Positions 24,279 through 35,969 of a DNA stretch of 64,000 nucleotides are shown piece after piece. The stretch lies in assembly GCF_016899425.1 (NCBI RefSeq), contig NZ_CP045994.1, positions 1,984,001-2,048,000 of the forward strand, read 5' to 3'. The DNA comes from Burkholderia sp. MS389 (GTDB taxonomy: Bacteria > Pseudomonadota > Gammaproteobacteria > Burkholderiales > Burkholderiaceae). Position 1 is the stretch's first letter. Every line of letters starts with the position of its first letter. The position numbers were made by a program, and so were the translations under genes. The notes beneath the pieces are model-generated. The model had not been told where the DNA came from. It ran no database searches and was given only the letters and a program-made list of their open reading frames with translations.

Positions 24279-26528
24279 TCACGCACCCTTGTCGGAGCGG
24301 CGCTCGTCGAAGAAATCCTGCACGACCGCGATCTCGCGCGTGCGCTTGAACGGCGGCAGGCTTTGCCAGATCCGGCGCCCGTAAGGCTTGTCGACGAGCC
24401 GCGTGTCGCAGATCATCAGCACGCCGCGATCCGTCTCCGCACGAATCAGCCGGCCCGCGCCCTGCTTCAGCGTGATCACGGCCTGCGGCAACTGGTGCAC
24501 GGCGAACGGGCTCAGCCCCTTCTTCGTCAATGCATCGAGCCGCGCGGCCAGCACCGGATCGTCCGGCGGCGCGAACGGCAGCTTGTCGATCACGACCAGC
24601 GACAACGCATCGCCGCGCACGTCGACGCCTTCCCAGAAACTCTGACTGCCGACCAGGATCGCATTGCCGTACGCGCGAAAGCGGTCGAGCAGCTCGGTGC
24701 GGCTGGCGTCGCCCTGCACGAGCAGCGGCGTGTTCCAGCCGCGCGATTCGATCACGTCGCGCAGCTTCGACGCGATCCGGTCGACCGCGCGCAGCGTCGT
24801 GCACAGCATGAACACGCCGCCGCCGGATGCGTCGATCGCCGGCAGCGCGGCATCGAAGACGGCATCGGTAAACGCCGGCGACGACGGCTGCGGCAGGTTG
24901 CGCGGCACATACAGCAGCCCCTGCGACTGGTAATCGAACGGGCTGGCGAGCGTCATCGAACGACGCGAACTGAGGCCCATCTGCGCCGCGTAGTGCGTGA
25001 AATCGCCGCGCACCGACAACGTGGCCGACGTAAACACCCATGCGCGCGGCACGCCCGCCCGCTGCTTCGCGAAAATCGGCGCGACCGACAGCGGCGTTTC
25101 GTGCAGCTGCACGGTATGCGCGAACACCTCGACCCAGCGCACCTTCTCGTTCGGATCGCCCTCGGCTGCCGCCTTGTCGCCGGCTGCCGCCGCATCGGCC
25201 TGCGCGGCTGCTTCCGTCGCGCCGGGCGCGACCCAGCCGGCCAGCAGGTCCTGCAGCTCGCGCGCGCGCCGCAGGCACGCACCGAGCGATTCCGCGCGCT
25301 CGGCCTGGCCCGCGAGCGCCGATGCGAGCGCATCGAGCGCAGCGTCGAGCGCGTCGAGCGCGCCGAACATCGGGTGATCGTCGCCGAGCTGCGCGAGCGA
25401 CATGCGAACGATCTGGTCGTTCGCGAACGCGAGGCGCAAGTCGCGCGCCGCGCGCTCGAGATCGCCGCCGAGCTTCACCCATTCGACCGCGTCGCGCGCA
25501 TGGCTCAGGCCTTCGGCCACCGTGTCGCGCGCGAGCTCGAGGATCTGCGTCGTCGACAGCGTCTCGCCGAAGAACAGCGTCGCCGTCTCCGGCAACTGGT
25601 GCGCTTCGTCGAAGATGATCGTGTTCGCGTTCGGCAGCAGTTCGGCCATCCCCGTGTCGCGCAGCATGATGTCCGCGAAGAACAGGTGATGGTTGACGAC
25701 GACGACGTCGGCCTGCTGGGCCTCGCGCCGCGCCTGCATCACGAAGCATTCCTTGTAGTGCGGGCATTCCTGGCCAAGGCAGTTGTCGCGCGTCGACGTG
25801 ACCATCGACCACACGGGCGCGTTTTCCGGCACGCTCGCGAGCTCGGCCTTGTCGCCGCTCTTCGTGATTTTCGCGAAGCGGACGATTTCCTGCAGATAAG
25901 CGGTGTCCTGCCGCGACGGCAGCCGGCCGTTGTCGGCCGTGCGCTGCAGGTAGTAGTGGCACAGGTAGTTGGCGCGGCCCTTGAGCATCGCGACCGTCAC
26001 CGGCACCGCGAGCGCGTTGCGCACGGTGGGGATATCGCGCTGGAACAGCTGGTCCTGCAGGTGCTTCGTGCCGGTCGACACAATCACCTTGCCGCCCCAC
26101 AGCATCGCGGGCACCAGATACGCATAGGTCTTGCCGGTACCCGTGCCGGCCTCGACGATCAGCGTGTTGTCGCCGGCGTCGCTGTCGGATTCGGTTGCCG
26201 CGGCATCCTCCGCGGCCGGCCCGCCCGGCTTGTCGGCGTCGCCCAGGCGGCGCGCCGGCCGCTTGCGGGTTTCGAAGATCTCGGGCTCGGGCATCCGGCG
26301 CGCCGACGCTTCCATCGCGGACGCGACCGCGCGCGCCATCTCGATCTGCGACGTACGCGGCCGATAGCCGTCGAGCGCGCGCGCCAGCAACCCGCCAACG
26401 CCAAAGATCGTGTCGAGTTCGTCGACGCGTTTGCGGCTCAGCTCGAAGGTGCCTTCGGGCGCACGAGCGCGCCCGGCGGACGTCGTGTCACGCCGGGCAT
26501 CGGGGGTGGCTTCAAGCGGTGAATTCAA
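24279..26528 (-). CDS. ATP-dependent DNA helicase of the DinG/YoaA (XPD-like) family
   Basis: The 749-residue protein is a superfamily 2 helicase with an iron-sulfur cluster that unwinds DNA 5' to 3' during repair of stalled forks and R-loops. Visible elements are Walker A E-A-G-T-G-T-G-K-T (about residue 130), cluster cysteines (Y-L-C-H-Y-Y and C-L-G-Q-E-C-P-H-Y-K-E-C), the D-E-A-H box, and the C-terminal motif VI region Q-G-A-G-R-L-I-R. The N-terminus is closer to YoaA than to E. coli DinG. Translation starts at a TTG: AGGAA eight bases upstream supports it and no ATG fits the conserved N-terminus. The YdcH-type gene lies just upstream. Confidence 0.92.
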   Translation of the reverse strand: MNSPLEATPDARRDTTSAGRARAPEGTFELSRKRVDELDTIFGVGGLLARALDGYRPRTSQIEMARAVASAMEASARRMPEPEIFETRKRPARRLGDADKPGGPAAEDAAATESDSDAGDNTLIVEAGTGTGKTYAYLVPAMLWGGKVIVSTGTKHLQDQLFQRDIPTVRNALAVPVTVAMLKGRANYLCHYYLQRTADNGRLPSRQDTAYLQEIVRFAKITKSGDKAELASVPENAPVWSMVTSTRDNCLGQECPHYKECFVMQARREAQQADVVVVNHHLFFADIMLRDTGMAELLPNANTIIFDEAHQLPETATLFFGETLSTTQILELARDTVAEGLSHARDAVEWVKLGGDLERAARDLRLAFANDQIVRMSLAQLGDDHPMFGALDALDAALDALASALAGQAERAESLGACLRRARELQDLLAGWVAPGATEAAAQADAAAAGDKAAAEGDPNEKVRWVEVFAHTVQLHETPLSVAPIFAKQRAGVPRAWVFTSATLSVRGDFTHYAAQMGLSSRRSMTLASPFDYQSQGLLYVPRNLPQPSSPAFTDAVFDAALPAIDASGGGVFMLCTTLRAVDRIASKLRDVIESRGWNTPLLVQGDASRTELLDRFRAYGNAILVGSQSFWEGVDVRGDALSLVVIDKLPFAPPDDPVLAARLDALTKKGLSPFAVHQLPQAVITLKQGAGRLIRAETDRGVLMICDTRLVDKPYGRRIWQSLPPFKRTREIAVVQDFFDERRSDKGA

Positions 26529-26583
26529 GGCAAGCGTTCCTGTGTCCAGCGCCCGGGCGGCGCCGGCGCTTGCCAGGCCGCGC

Positions 26584-26799
26584 TCAGGCGCGCTTATCCG
26601 GTTCGAGCTGCGATTGCAGCAAAATGATTTTGTCCTTGGCCGCCAGCTTTTCCTTCTTCAGCCGGTGCAGCGTGATGTCGTCGATGTCGGAGTGTCCTTC
26701 CTTCAGCTCGATCTCCCGAGCGAGCTGCTGGTGCTGCTCCTGCAATGCAGCCAAACGGTTGTGCAATTCCTGCTGCTGTTCCGTGTGACGGTTTTGCAT
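26584..26799 (-). CDS. YdcH-type (DUF465) small coiled-coil protein
   Basis: The 71-residue product is almost entirely helical and charged, with heptad-like leucines (L-H-N-R-L-A-A-L-Q-E-Q-H) and the family block H-R-L-K-K-E-K-L-A-A-K-D-K-I near its end, the hallmark of DUF465/YdcH. Members are short cytoplasmic coiled coils of unknown function. The start ATG at 26799 has GAGG six bases upstream. It lies upstream of the helicase gene on the same strand and could share its transcript. Confidence 0.88.
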   Translation of the reverse strand: MQNRHTEQQQELHNRLAALQEQHQQLAREIELKEGHSDIDDITLHRLKKEKLAAKDKIILLQSQLEPDKRA

Positions 26800-26875
26800 A
26801 CTTGCCTCCTCATCGAAGCAGCGCGACGACTGGCGTGCCGACGCGCCCGAGACTGATCCCGATCAATTCAACACG

Positions 26876-27619
26876 TTACTGCCCCTGCTGTTGCTGCTGC
26901 TTGGCCTTCTGGGCCGCTTCCTGCTGACGCCGCTCGACATCGGCCTTGTGCTGCGCGGCTTCCTTCTGCTTCTGCTCGTAACGCGTGGCGTTGTCCGCCC
27001 GCTCCTGCGCCTTCTGCGCGGCCTGCTGGTGCGCCTGGTCGAGCTTGCGCTGGAAATCCGCCTGCTTCTGGTCGTACGCCTGCTTGCTCGCCGCGCGTTG
27101 CGGCCCTTCCGCGCCGCGCTGCGCCTGCTTCAGTGCATTCTGCTCCTGCTTGTCGCGGAATGCAGCCGCGTTGGCCGCGTCGTTCGCCGCCCGCTGCGGC
27201 GCTTCCGCCGCGTTCTGGGCCTGCTTCAGCGCCTGCTGCTGGTCGCGCTGCTGCGCCCGCACCGCGCGCTGCTCGTCGTTGAGCGCGAGCTGCTCCTGGC
27301 GGATGCTCGCGCGCTCCTCGCGCATCTGGTCACGCGCCTTGCCCAGACAGTGATTGACGAAGAATTTGTTGTAGCAATCGTGCTCCGCCACCGCATAACG
27401 ATAATCGTTTTCCGCGGAGCGTTGATTGAGCACTTTTTGACGGGCGTCGAAATCCGGGGCGGCGGAGGCGGCAACGGACGCGGACGCGGACGCGGCGGCG
27501 TCCGAGGCCTGCGCGAATGCGCCGGAAGGCCCGGCAGACAAAGCCGCGGCGAGCGCTGCGCCGAGCGCGACGAGAGAAATACGGGAAGTTGGCAACGTCG
27601 TAGGAAAGCTGCGGGACAT
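26876..27619 (-). CDS. Exported glutamine/alanine-rich coiled-coil protein
   Basis: The 247-residue protein has a signal peptide (hydrophobic residues ~14-35, cleavage near G-A-F-A-Q-A), a short alanine/serine linker and a region with two cysteines (E-H-D-C-Y-N-K-F and N-H-C-L-G-K). About 150 residues of continuous charged helix, rich in Q, A, K and R, follow to the end. Two internal copies of a repeat are visible ([11 protein letters not shown] and [11 protein letters not shown]). I recall similar periplasmic proteins across Burkholderia without known function. There is no ribosome binding site before the ATG; a TAGAAT box 8-13 bases upstream suggests a near-leaderless mRNA. Confidence 0.85.
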   Translation of the reverse strand: MSRSFPTTLPTSRISLVALGAALAAALSAGPSGAFAQASDAAASASASVAASAAPDFDARQKVLNQRSAENDYRYAVAEHDCYNKFFVNHCLGKARDQMREERASIRQEQLALNDEQRAVRAQQRDQQQALKQAQNAAEAPQRAANDAANAAAFRDKQEQNALKQAQRGAEGPQRAASKQAYDQKQADFQRKLDQAHQQAAQKAQERADNATRYEQKQKEAAQHKADVERRQQEAAQKAKQQQQQGQ

Positions 27620-27626
27620 GTGTCAA

Positions 27627-27632
27627 ATTCTA
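27627..27632 (-). promoter_or_regulatory. Extended -10 box directly before the coiled-coil gene
   Basis: On the minus strand the sequence reads TGATAGAAT, an extended -10. With a normal 5-7 base distance to the transcription start, the message would begin within about three bases of the ATG at 27619. The same TGnTAGAAT word precedes ffs and rho in this window. Confidence 0.45.
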
Positions 27633-27783
27633 TCACCCCCGGCTGGACGCTCCGCCATTTATGGCAAAATGCCCCGCTTCATTCACCCGCGGCCTCTGGC
27701 CCGCCGGGCCCGCCGGGCAGCCCGCCGCTTCGGGCCTGCCGGCCCGCGCCGCGATTTCAGCAGGCAGACAGACCATCCACGAC

Positions 27784-30108
27784 ATGACGGAAACCGTAGC
27801 ATTCAAGATCGTACAGCGCATCGCCACCGAACTGTCCGTCCAGCCGCGCCAGGTCGCGGCGGCCGTGCAACTCCTCGACGAAGGCTCGACCGTTCCGTTC
27901 ATTGCCCGGTACCGCAAGGAAGTGACCGGCAACCTGGACGACACGCAGCTGCGCAACCTCGAGGAACGCCTCCTGTACCTGCGCGAACTCGAGGATCGCC
28001 GCGCCGCGATCCTGTCGAGCATCGACGAACAGGGCAAGCTGACCGACGAACTGCGTGCCGCGATCGACGCGGCCGACAGCAAACAGGTGCTCGAGGACCT
28101 TTATCTGCCGTACAAGCCGAAGCGCCGCACGCGTGCACAGATCGCCCGCGAAGCCGGCCTCGAGCCGCTCGCGCACGCGCTGCTCGCGAACCCGCTGCTC
28201 GACCCGCAGGCCGAGGCGGCCGCGTATGTCGACGCCGACAAGGGCGTCGCCGACGTGAAAGCGGCGCTCGACGGCGCGCGCGACATCCTGTCCGAGCAGT
28301 TCGGCGAGACGGCGGAGCTGCTCGGCAAGCTGCGCGACTACCTGCACAGCCAGGGCGTCGTGTCGTCGGCCGTCGTCGAGGGCAAGGAAAACGAGGAAGG
28401 CGAGAAATTCCGCGACTATTACGACTACGCGGAAACGATCAAGACCGTGCCGTCGCACCGCGCGCTCGCGCTGTTCCGCGGCCGCAACGCGGGCGTGCTG
28501 ACGATCAAGCTCGGCCTCGGCGAGGAACTCGACGCGCAGGTGCCGCATCCCGGCGAGGCGATGATCGCGCGCCATTTCGGCATCGCGAACCAGAACCGTC
28601 CGGCCGACAAATGGCTGTCCGACGTCTGCCGCTGGTGCTGGCGCGTGAAGGTGCAGCCGCATATCGAAAACGAATTGCTCACGCAGCTGCGCGAAACGGC
28701 CGAAACCGAAGCGATCCGCGTGTTCGCACGCAACCTGAACGACCTGCTGCTGGCCGCGCCGGCCGGCCCGAAGGCCGTGATCGGCCTCGACCCGGGCCTG
28801 CGCACGGGCGTGAAGGTCGCGGTCGTCGACCGCACCGGGAAGGTGCTCGCGACCGATACGATCTACCCGCACGAGCCGCGCCGCGACTGGGACGGCTCGA
28901 TCGCGAAACTCGCGCGCATCGCCGCGCAGACGCAGGCCGAACTGATCAGCATCGGCAACGGCACCGCATCGCGCGAAACCGACAAGCTCGCGAGCGAACT
29001 GATCGCGAAACACCCGGAGCTGCGGCTGCAGAAGATCGTCGTGTCCGAAGCCGGCGCGTCGGTCTACTCGGCGTCCGAGCTCGCCGCGAAGGAATTCCCG
29101 GACCTCGACGTGTCGCTGCGCGGCGCGGTGTCGATCGCCCGCCGCCTGCAGGACCCGCTCGCCGAGCTCGTGAAGATCGAACCGAAGGCGATCGGCGTCG
29201 GCCAGTACCAGCACGACGTGAACCAGCGCGAACTCGCCCGCTCGCTCGACGCGGTCGTCGAGGATTGCGTGAACGCGGTCGGCGTCGACGCGAACACCGC
29301 GTCGGCCCCGCTGCTCGCCCGCGTGTCGGGCCTGAACGCGACGCTCGCGCGCAACATCGTCGACTACCGCGATGCGAACGGCCCGTTCCCGTCGCGCGAG
29401 CATCTGCGCAAGGTGCCGCGCCTCGGCGACAAGACCTTCGAGCAGGCCGCCGGCTTCCTGCGCATCAACGGCGGCGAGAATCCGCTCGACCGCTCGTCGG
29501 TGCACCCGGAAGCGTATCCGGTCGTCGAACGGATGCTCGCGAAGATCAACAAGCGCATCGACGACGTGCTCGGCAACCGCGAAGCGCTGTCGGGCCTGTC
29601 CCCGACGGAATTTGTTGACGAACGTTTCGGCCTGCCGACCGTGCGCGACATCCTGGCCGAACTGGAGAAGCCGGGCCGCGATCCGCGCCCGGAATTCAAG
29701 ACGGCCACGTTCCGCGAAGGCGTCGAGAAGGTATCGGATCTCGTGCCGGGCATGACGCTCGAAGGCGTCGTGACGAACGTCGCCGCGTTCGGCGCGTTCG
29801 TGGATATCGGCGTGCACCAGGACGGCCTCGTCCACGTGTCCGCGATGTCGACGAAGTTCGTCAAGGACCCGCACGAAGTCGTGAAGGCCGGCCAGGTCGT
29901 CAAGGTGAAGGTGATCGACGTCGACGTGAAGCGCCAGCGCATTGCGCTGACGATGCGCCTCGACGACGACGCGGCAGCGCCCGGCATGACGTCGCGCGGC
30001 GGCCAGGATCGCGGCAACGCGGGCCGCGGCGCCGCCCGCCCGCAGCGTTCGCGCGAGCCGGAACCGGCCGGCGCGATGGCCGCTGCATTCGCGAAGCTGA
30101 AGCGCTGA
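27784..30108 (+). CDS. tex: Transcription accessory protein Tex
   Basis: Tex is a conserved nucleic-acid-binding protein of the Spt6-like family that affects transcription and, in some pathogens, toxin expression and stress tolerance. The 774-residue protein shows an N-terminal helical domain, a YqgF/RNase H-like domain starting [11 protein letters not shown] near residue 333, helix-hairpin-helix motifs (N-A-T-L-A-R-N-I-V and L-R-K-V-P-R-L-G), and a C-terminal S1 domain ([15 protein letters not shown], about 655-725). The frame is open upstream through a GC-rich leader, but ATG 27784 begins the conserved part. It is monocistronic with its own terminator. Confidence 0.96.
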   Translation: MTETVAFKIVQRIATELSVQPRQVAAAVQLLDEGSTVPFIARYRKEVTGNLDDTQLRNLEERLLYLRELEDRRAAILSSIDEQGKLTDELRAAIDAADSKQVLEDLYLPYKPKRRTRAQIAREAGLEPLAHALLANPLLDPQAEAAAYVDADKGVADVKAALDGARDILSEQFGETAELLGKLRDYLHSQGVVSSAVVEGKENEEGEKFRDYYDYAETIKTVPSHRALALFRGRNAGVLTIKLGLGEELDAQVPHPGEAMIARHFGIANQNRPADKWLSDVCRWCWRVKVQPHIENELLTQLRETAETEAIRVFARNLNDLLLAAPAGPKAVIGLDPGLRTGVKVAVVDRTGKVLATDTIYPHEPRRDWDGSIAKLARIAAQTQAELISIGNGTASRETDKLASELIAKHPELRLQKIVVSEAGASVYSASELAAKEFPDLDVSLRGAVSIARRLQDPLAELVKIEPKAIGVGQYQHDVNQRELARSLDAVVEDCVNAVGVDANTASAPLLARVSGLNATLARNIVDYRDANGPFPSREHLRKVPRLGDKTFEQAAGFLRINGGENPLDRSSVHPEAYPVVERMLAKINKRIDDVLGNREALSGLSPTEFVDERFGLPTVRDILAELEKPGRDPRPEFKTATFREGVEKVSDLVPGMTLEGVVTNVAAFGAFVDIGVHQDGLVHVSAMSTKFVKDPHEVVKAGQVVKVKVIDVDVKRQRIALTMRLDDDAAAPGMTSRGGQDRGNAGRGAARPQRSREPEPAGAMAAAFAKLKR

Positions 30109-30129
30109 GCACGCGAAGCGTCGACGCAC

Positions 30130-30157
30130 AAAAAACCCGCCGAAAGGCGGGTTTTTT
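30130..30157. terminator. Bidirectional intrinsic terminator between tex and kup
   Basis: AAAAAACCCGCC, a GAAA tetraloop and the exact complement ending in TTTTTT form a strong hairpin serving both convergent genes. Confidence 0.93.
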
Positions 30158-30223
30158 ATTGCTTCGGCGACACGCGCCGCCTGCTCGGCATGGTCCGCCG
30201 CATGGGCGGCCCCATCGCGCCCG

Positions 30224-32140
30224 TCAGATCTCGATCTTGGTGCCGAGCTCGACGACGCGGTTCGCCGGAATCGAGAAGAAGTCGGTCGGCTTCGCCGCGT
30301 TCTGATGCATCCACGCGAACACGCGCTCGCGCCAGATCGACATCCCCGGCAGATGCGTCGGCACCACCGTTTCGCGCGCGAGGAAGAACGACGTGTCCAT
30401 CAGTTCGAACGTCATGTCGTGCGTGCGGCCGAATTCCTCGAGCACGGCCTTCACGTCCGGCGTCTCGTTGAAGCCGTACTCGGCCTTGACGATGTACAGC
30501 CCGCCGCTCGCATCGCGCGAACTCAGGCGCTTGTCGTCGCGCACGTACGGAATGTCGCGCGTGACGAACGTCAGGAAAATGGTCCGCTCGTGCAGCACCT
30601 TGTTGTGCTTCAGGTTGTGCAGCAGGCTGACGGGCACGAGCTTGTCGTTGCCGGTCAGGTAGATCGCGGTGCCCGACACGCGGTGCGGCGGATGCGCGAG
30701 CAGCCCCTGCAGGAACGGCTCGAGCGGGATACCGTCGGCCGCCGTGCGTTCCTTGACGATGTGACGCCCCTTGTACCAGGTCATCAACAGGAAGAACAGC
30801 AAGGCGCCGATGCCGAGCGGCAGCCAGCCGCCCTGCGCGACCTTCAGCAGGTTCGCGCCGAAAAAGCCGAGGTCGATCGCGAGGAACACGGTGATGATCG
30901 CACCGACCAGCAGCCGGTTCCAGTTCCACACCTTGACCATCACGACGCACGCGAGCACGGTCGTGATCACCATCGTCGCCGTCACCGCGATGCCGTACGC
31001 GGCCGCGAGGTTGTCGGAGCTCTTGAAGCCGACGACGATACAGAGGATCACGGCCAGCAGCAGCCAGTTCACGACCGGCACGTAGATCTGGCCGATCGCG
31101 AGCTCGGACGTATGCAGTACCTTCATGCGCGGCACGTAGCCGAGCTGGATCGCCTGCGACGTCAGCGAATACGCGCCCGAGATCACCGCTTGCGACGCGA
31201 TCACGGTCGCGACCGTCGACAGCACGACGAGCGGCAGCAGCCCCCATTCGGGCGCCAGCAGGAAGAACGGGTTTTCGATCGCCTTCGGATTCTGGATCAG
31301 CAGCGCGCCCTGACCGAAGTAGTTCAGCACGAGCGACGGCATCACGAGCCCGTACGCGGCGTACCGGATCGGCTTTGCGCCGAAGTGCCCCATGTCCGCG
31401 TAGAGCGCTTCCGCGCCGGTCAGCACCAGCACGACCGAGCCGAGCACGACGTACGCCTGCAGCAGGTGGTCGGCCATGAACGACGCCGCGTAATACGGAT
31501 TGATTGCCGCGATGATGCCCGGCACGCGCACGATGTGGTACACGCCGAGCGCCGCGATCACGACGAACCACAGCACCATGATCGGGCCGAACAGCTTGCC
31601 GACCAGCGCGGTGCCGTGCCGCTGGATCCAGAACAGCGCGATCAGGATCACGATCGTGATCGGCAGCACGAGATGGGACAGGTGCGGCGTCGCGATCTCC
31701 AGACCTTCGACGGCCGACATCACCGAGATCGCCGGCGTGATCACCGCGTCCCCGTAGAACATGCACGCGCCGAATATCCCGAGCGCCATCAGCGCGCCCG
31801 CGACCCGGGTTTTGGAATCGAGCGGCCGCAGCGACAGCGCCATCAGCGCGAGCACGCCACCTTCGCCGTTGTTGTCCGCCCGCATCACGAATAGCAGGTA
31901 CTTGACGCCGACCACCAGCACGATCGCCCAGAACAGCAGCGAGATCACGCCGAGAATCGACCCTTCGGTCAGCGGGATGCCGTGCGCGGGGCTGAACGCC
32001 TCCTTGAGCGAATACAACGGGCTGGTGCCGATGTCGCCGAACACGACGCCGATGGCTGCTATCGCTAGCGCCCGCATCGAGTGTTGTTGCGTCGAATGCG
32101 GCGCGTGTGCGGCGTCGGTCGCGTGAGTCGTGTCGTTCAT
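30224..32140 (-). CDS. kup: Low-affinity potassium transporter Kup
   Basis: Kup is a KUP/HAK/KT-family proton-coupled K+ uptake protein of the inner membrane. The 638-residue protein has the family start [13 protein letters not shown] near residue 33, about twelve hydrophobic helices up to residue ~440, and a soluble C-terminal domain of about 190 residues. The ATG at 32140 is the one nearest the conserved start; the open frame upstream is not family sequence. No clear ribosome site is visible, and a trans-acting or weak initiation is possible. It is transcribed alone, converging on tex. Confidence 0.95.
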   Translation of the reverse strand: MNDTTHATDAAHAPHSTQQHSMRALAIAAIGVVFGDIGTSPLYSLKEAFSPAHGIPLTEGSILGVISLLFWAIVLVVGVKYLLFVMRADNNGEGGVLALMALSLRPLDSKTRVAGALMALGIFGACMFYGDAVITPAISVMSAVEGLEIATPHLSHLVLPITIVILIALFWIQRHGTALVGKLFGPIMVLWFVVIAALGVYHIVRVPGIIAAINPYYAASFMADHLLQAYVVLGSVVLVLTGAEALYADMGHFGAKPIRYAAYGLVMPSLVLNYFGQGALLIQNPKAIENPFFLLAPEWGLLPLVVLSTVATVIASQAVISGAYSLTSQAIQLGYVPRMKVLHTSELAIGQIYVPVVNWLLLAVILCIVVGFKSSDNLAAAYGIAVTATMVITTVLACVVMVKVWNWNRLLVGAIITVFLAIDLGFFGANLLKVAQGGWLPLGIGALLFFLLMTWYKGRHIVKERTAADGIPLEPFLQGLLAHPPHRVSGTAIYLTGNDKLVPVSLLHNLKHNKVLHERTIFLTFVTRDIPYVRDDKRLSSRDASGGLYIVKAEYGFNETPDVKAVLEEFGRTHDMTFELMDTSFFLARETVVPTHLPGMSIWRERVFAWMHQNAAKPTDFFSIPANRVVELGTKIEI

Positions 32141-32358
32141 ATGAAGCGTAATAATCGGGTCCGGGTCGGACAAAACGAGCGCTATTCTACTCGCGCCCCC
32201 GTGAAACACCGCCCTGCCGTGTTGCCGTGGAACCACGCGATCCACGCTGCGCATGCAATCCGGCGCGAGCTGTGGCAGGGCTGCCATCATAGCCGGGGCC
32301 GCGCCGCCTGCCTATCGGGTACGCAACGCGCACCGCGTGACGCACCGCGCGCGCCAAC

Positions 32359-32386
32359 GAAAAAACGGCGCCGCAAGCGGCGCCGT
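32359..32386 (-). terminator. Intrinsic terminator of the hisZ-purA-phosphoribosyltransferase operon
   Basis: A perfect 10-base stem (32365-32374 with 32377-32386, two-base centre) is followed on the minus strand by a run of T, 30 bases after the phosphoribosyltransferase stop. Confidence 0.9.
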
Positions 32387-32415
32387 ACAAGGCTTTCCTT
32401 CGATCGGCCGGCCGC

Positions 32416-33012
32416 TTACGCGCCCGAACCGTCGCGCTGCGCGCGACCGCGCTTGATCCACGCCTCGAGGTTGTGCGGACGCACCGTGTCCCACTCCTCG
32501 AACGGCTGATGAATCCACGGATTCGTCGGCAGGAACTGCGTGTGATAGTCCGGCTTGACCTTCGAGCAACCCTTGTACCAGAGCACAGCCGAACGCACGG
32601 CCGTGACCGCCGGATAGCGCTCCTTCAGGTGCTCCTGCACGCGCGCGAGCGTGACGCCCGAATCGACGAGGTCGTCGACCAGCAGCACGTTGCCCGCGAG
32701 ATGGCCGCGCGTCATCGTGATGTACTGCGCGATGTCGAGCTCGCCCTGCTCGGTGCCGGCCGCTTCCCGGTACGAGCTCGTCGCGAGGATCGCGAGCGGC
32801 ACGTCATAGATACGCGACAGCTGGTCGCCGACGCGCAGGCCGCCGCGCGCGAGGCACAGGATCTGGTCGAACTTCCAGCCCGACGCATGCACCTGGAGCG
32901 CGAGCAGCTCGATCAGACGGTGATACTCGTCCCAGCCTACCCACAGATTCTTGTCGTCGTTGCGCGGATCGGTCATCAAGTCTGCCGCCGTCATCGTGAT
33001 TTGCTGCGTCAT
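32416..33012 (-). CDS. Purine-type phosphoribosyltransferase
   Basis: This 198-residue cytoplasmic enzyme has the PRPP-binding loop V-L-L-V-D-D-L-V-D-S-G-V-T-L near residue 105, the defining motif of type I phosphoribosyltransferases, and an upstream C-L-A-R-G-G-L substrate-side loop. It most resembles xanthine-guanine or hypoxanthine phosphoribosyltransferases, which salvage purine bases to nucleotides. Its position seven bases after purA, the adenylosuccinate synthetase gene, supports a purine role. Which base it prefers cannot be read here. The ATG at 33012 is chosen since the upstream part of the frame overlaps purA. Confidence 0.88.
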   Translation of the reverse strand: MTQQITMTAADLMTDPRNDDKNLWVGWDEYHRLIELLALQVHASGWKFDQILCLARGGLRVGDQLSRIYDVPLAILATSSYREAAGTEQGELDIAQYITMTRGHLAGNVLLVDDLVDSGVTLARVQEHLKERYPAVTAVRSAVLWYKGCSKVKPDYHTQFLPTNPWIHQPFEEWDTVRPHNLEAWIKRGRAQRDGSGA

Positions 33013-33019
33013 CTGGCAA

Positions 33020-34375
<1,356 letters not shown>

Positions 34376-34479
34376 TTAGCTGGTTAAAAACGTATTCTAC
34401 CTATGTTCGCGGGCGTTTCCGAATTTTTCCGTTTCGCTTCAACGATATGCACGCCGAAGCACGGCCCGCGAACACCTCT

Positions 34480-35628
34480 TTATCGGGGTTCGACCACCCA
34501 TGCGCCGTTACGCTCGACGAGCGAGCGATCGCACGCGAACTCGTCGAGTACGTGGTCATGGCCCGGCAGCGCCTGGATCACGACCTCGCCCGCATCGCGC
34601 AGCGCCGCGACGGCCGCGCCCAGCGCGTCGTCCTGCGCCCACGGCGCGAGAATCGCGGTGCCGCGCGCCTCGACCGGCGAGATCCGCGCGAGCTCGCGCA
34701 GGTCCAGCGAGAAGCCGGTCGCCGGACGGGCACGACCATAGGCCTGCCCCACGTGGTCGTAACGGCCGCCGCGCGCGATCGCGTTCGGCACGCCGTCGAC
34801 GTAGGCGCTGAACATCGCGCCGCTGTGGTACGCGTAGCCGCGCAGGTCGGCGAGATCGATCGCGACTTCGACGCCCTTCGCCTGCGACGCAAGCTGCGCG
34901 AGATCGTCGAGCGCCCGCGTGATTTCGGGCAGCACCGGCAGGCGCGTGCGCGCCTCGGCGAGCACGCTCGCGTCGCCGTACAGATTCGGCAGCGCGCGCA
35001 GCGCGGCGCGCGTATCGGCGCCGAGATCGTCGGTGAGTTCGTTCAGCAGCGGCACGTCCTTGCCCGACAGCGCGTCGTACAGCGACTCGCCGCGCTCGGC
35101 AGCCTGCGCGTCGCGCGCCAGCAGCGCCGCGAGCACGCCCGCGTGACCGAGGTCGAGACGGATGCGCGACAGGCCCGCCAGATGCAGCGCATCGAGCATC
35201 AGTTGCTGGATCTCGAGATCGGCTTCGAGCCCGGCGTGCCCGTAGATTTCGGCGCCGATCTGGATCTGCTCGCGCGTCGCGTGCAGACCGCGCGGACGCG
35301 TATGCATCACGTGGCCCGCGTAGCAGAGGCGCGTCACGCCCTGACGGTTCAACAGGTGCGCGTCGATCCGCGCGACCTGCGGCGTGATGTCCGCGCGCAG
35401 GCCGAGCGTGCGGCCCGACAGCTGATCGACCAGCTTGAAGGTGCGCAGGCGCAGATCGGCGCCGCCGCTCGTCAGCAGCGACTCGAGATATTCGAGCAGC
35501 GGCGGCATCACCATTTCGTAGCCGTACGAACGGAAGCGGTCGAGCAGCCTGCGGCGCAGCTCCTCGATCTTGCGCGCTTCCGACGGCAGTACGTCGGCGA
35601 TATTCTCGGGAAGTAACCAGGTCGACAT
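34480..35628 (-). CDS. hisZ: ATP phosphoribosyltransferase regulatory subunit HisZ
   Basis: HisZ is a class II aminoacyl-tRNA-synthetase-like protein without synthetase activity that binds the short form of HisG and makes it sensitive to histidine. The 382-residue protein starts with the family segment [13 protein letters not shown] and contains the class II motif 2-like R-L-C-Y-A-G-H-V region near residue 115. It is shorter than HisS (43359) and lacks the anticodon-binding domain. The ATG at 35628 precedes the conserved start; an upstream in-frame ATG is within a GC palindrome and is less likely. The histidine operon itself is not in the window. Confidence 0.94.
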   Translation of the reverse strand: MSTWLLPENIADVLPSEARKIEELRRRLLDRFRSYGYEMVMPPLLEYLESLLTSGGADLRLRTFKLVDQLSGRTLGLRADITPQVARIDAHLLNRQGVTRLCYAGHVMHTRPRGLHATREQIQIGAEIYGHAGLEADLEIQQLMLDALHLAGLSRIRLDLGHAGVLAALLARDAQAAERGESLYDALSGKDVPLLNELTDDLGADTRAALRALPNLYGDASVLAEARTRLPVLPEITRALDDLAQLASQAKGVEVAIDLADLRGYAYHSGAMFSAYVDGVPNAIARGGRYDHVGQAYGRARPATGFSLDLRELARISPVEARGTAILAPWAQDDALGAAVAALRDAGEVVIQALPGHDHVLDEFACDRSLVERNGAWVVEPR

Positions 35629-35741
35629 CGGTACGGTCCTACGACGGGAAATGGCGCGCGTCACGCGCGCCGCGAGTTGAATCGGAACTTCGAAATCGGG
35701 CGGAACGAACGGCGGATGCGCCGTCCGGATCAGGGTGCCGG

Positions 35742-35933
35742 TCAGGTCGCGAGCAACAGCAGCACGAGCCCGAGCACCATCACGATCAGCCCGCCGATCC
35801 GGATATGATGCGGCGGTCGCTCCGCTATTCTACGAAACGTGTCGCGCCATGCGGACGGAAACACGAAGGGGAATGCACCCTCGATAATCAGCATCAGCGC
35901 TACTGCGAGCAACAACGAGCCAGCCAGGTCCAT
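35742..35933 (-). CDS. DUF2065-family small membrane protein
   Basis: The 63-residue product has two hydrophobic helices (about residues 4-25 and 45-62) separated by a short charged loop ([10 protein letters not shown]), the pattern of the DUF2065 (YjeT-type) inner-membrane proteins. Such genes follow hflC in many betaproteobacteria, as here (36 bases after hflC). This suggests a link to the HflK/HflC membrane complex, but the function is unknown. Confidence 0.88.
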   Translation of the reverse strand: MDLAGSLLLAVALMLIIEGAFPFVFPSAWRDTFRRIAERPPHHIRIGGLIVMVLGLVLLLLAT

Positions 35934-35969
35934 GCGAGCGACGGCGCCGCTCGACGCGGCGCCCCAAGG

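Noticed and set aside
24222..26522. 766-codon open frame opposite the DinG-like helicase
   Set aside because: Shadow frame; the helicase motifs on the minus strand are complete.
27757..30129. 790-codon open frame opposite tex
   Set aside because: Shadow frame without any domain; Tex on the plus strand has all expected domains.
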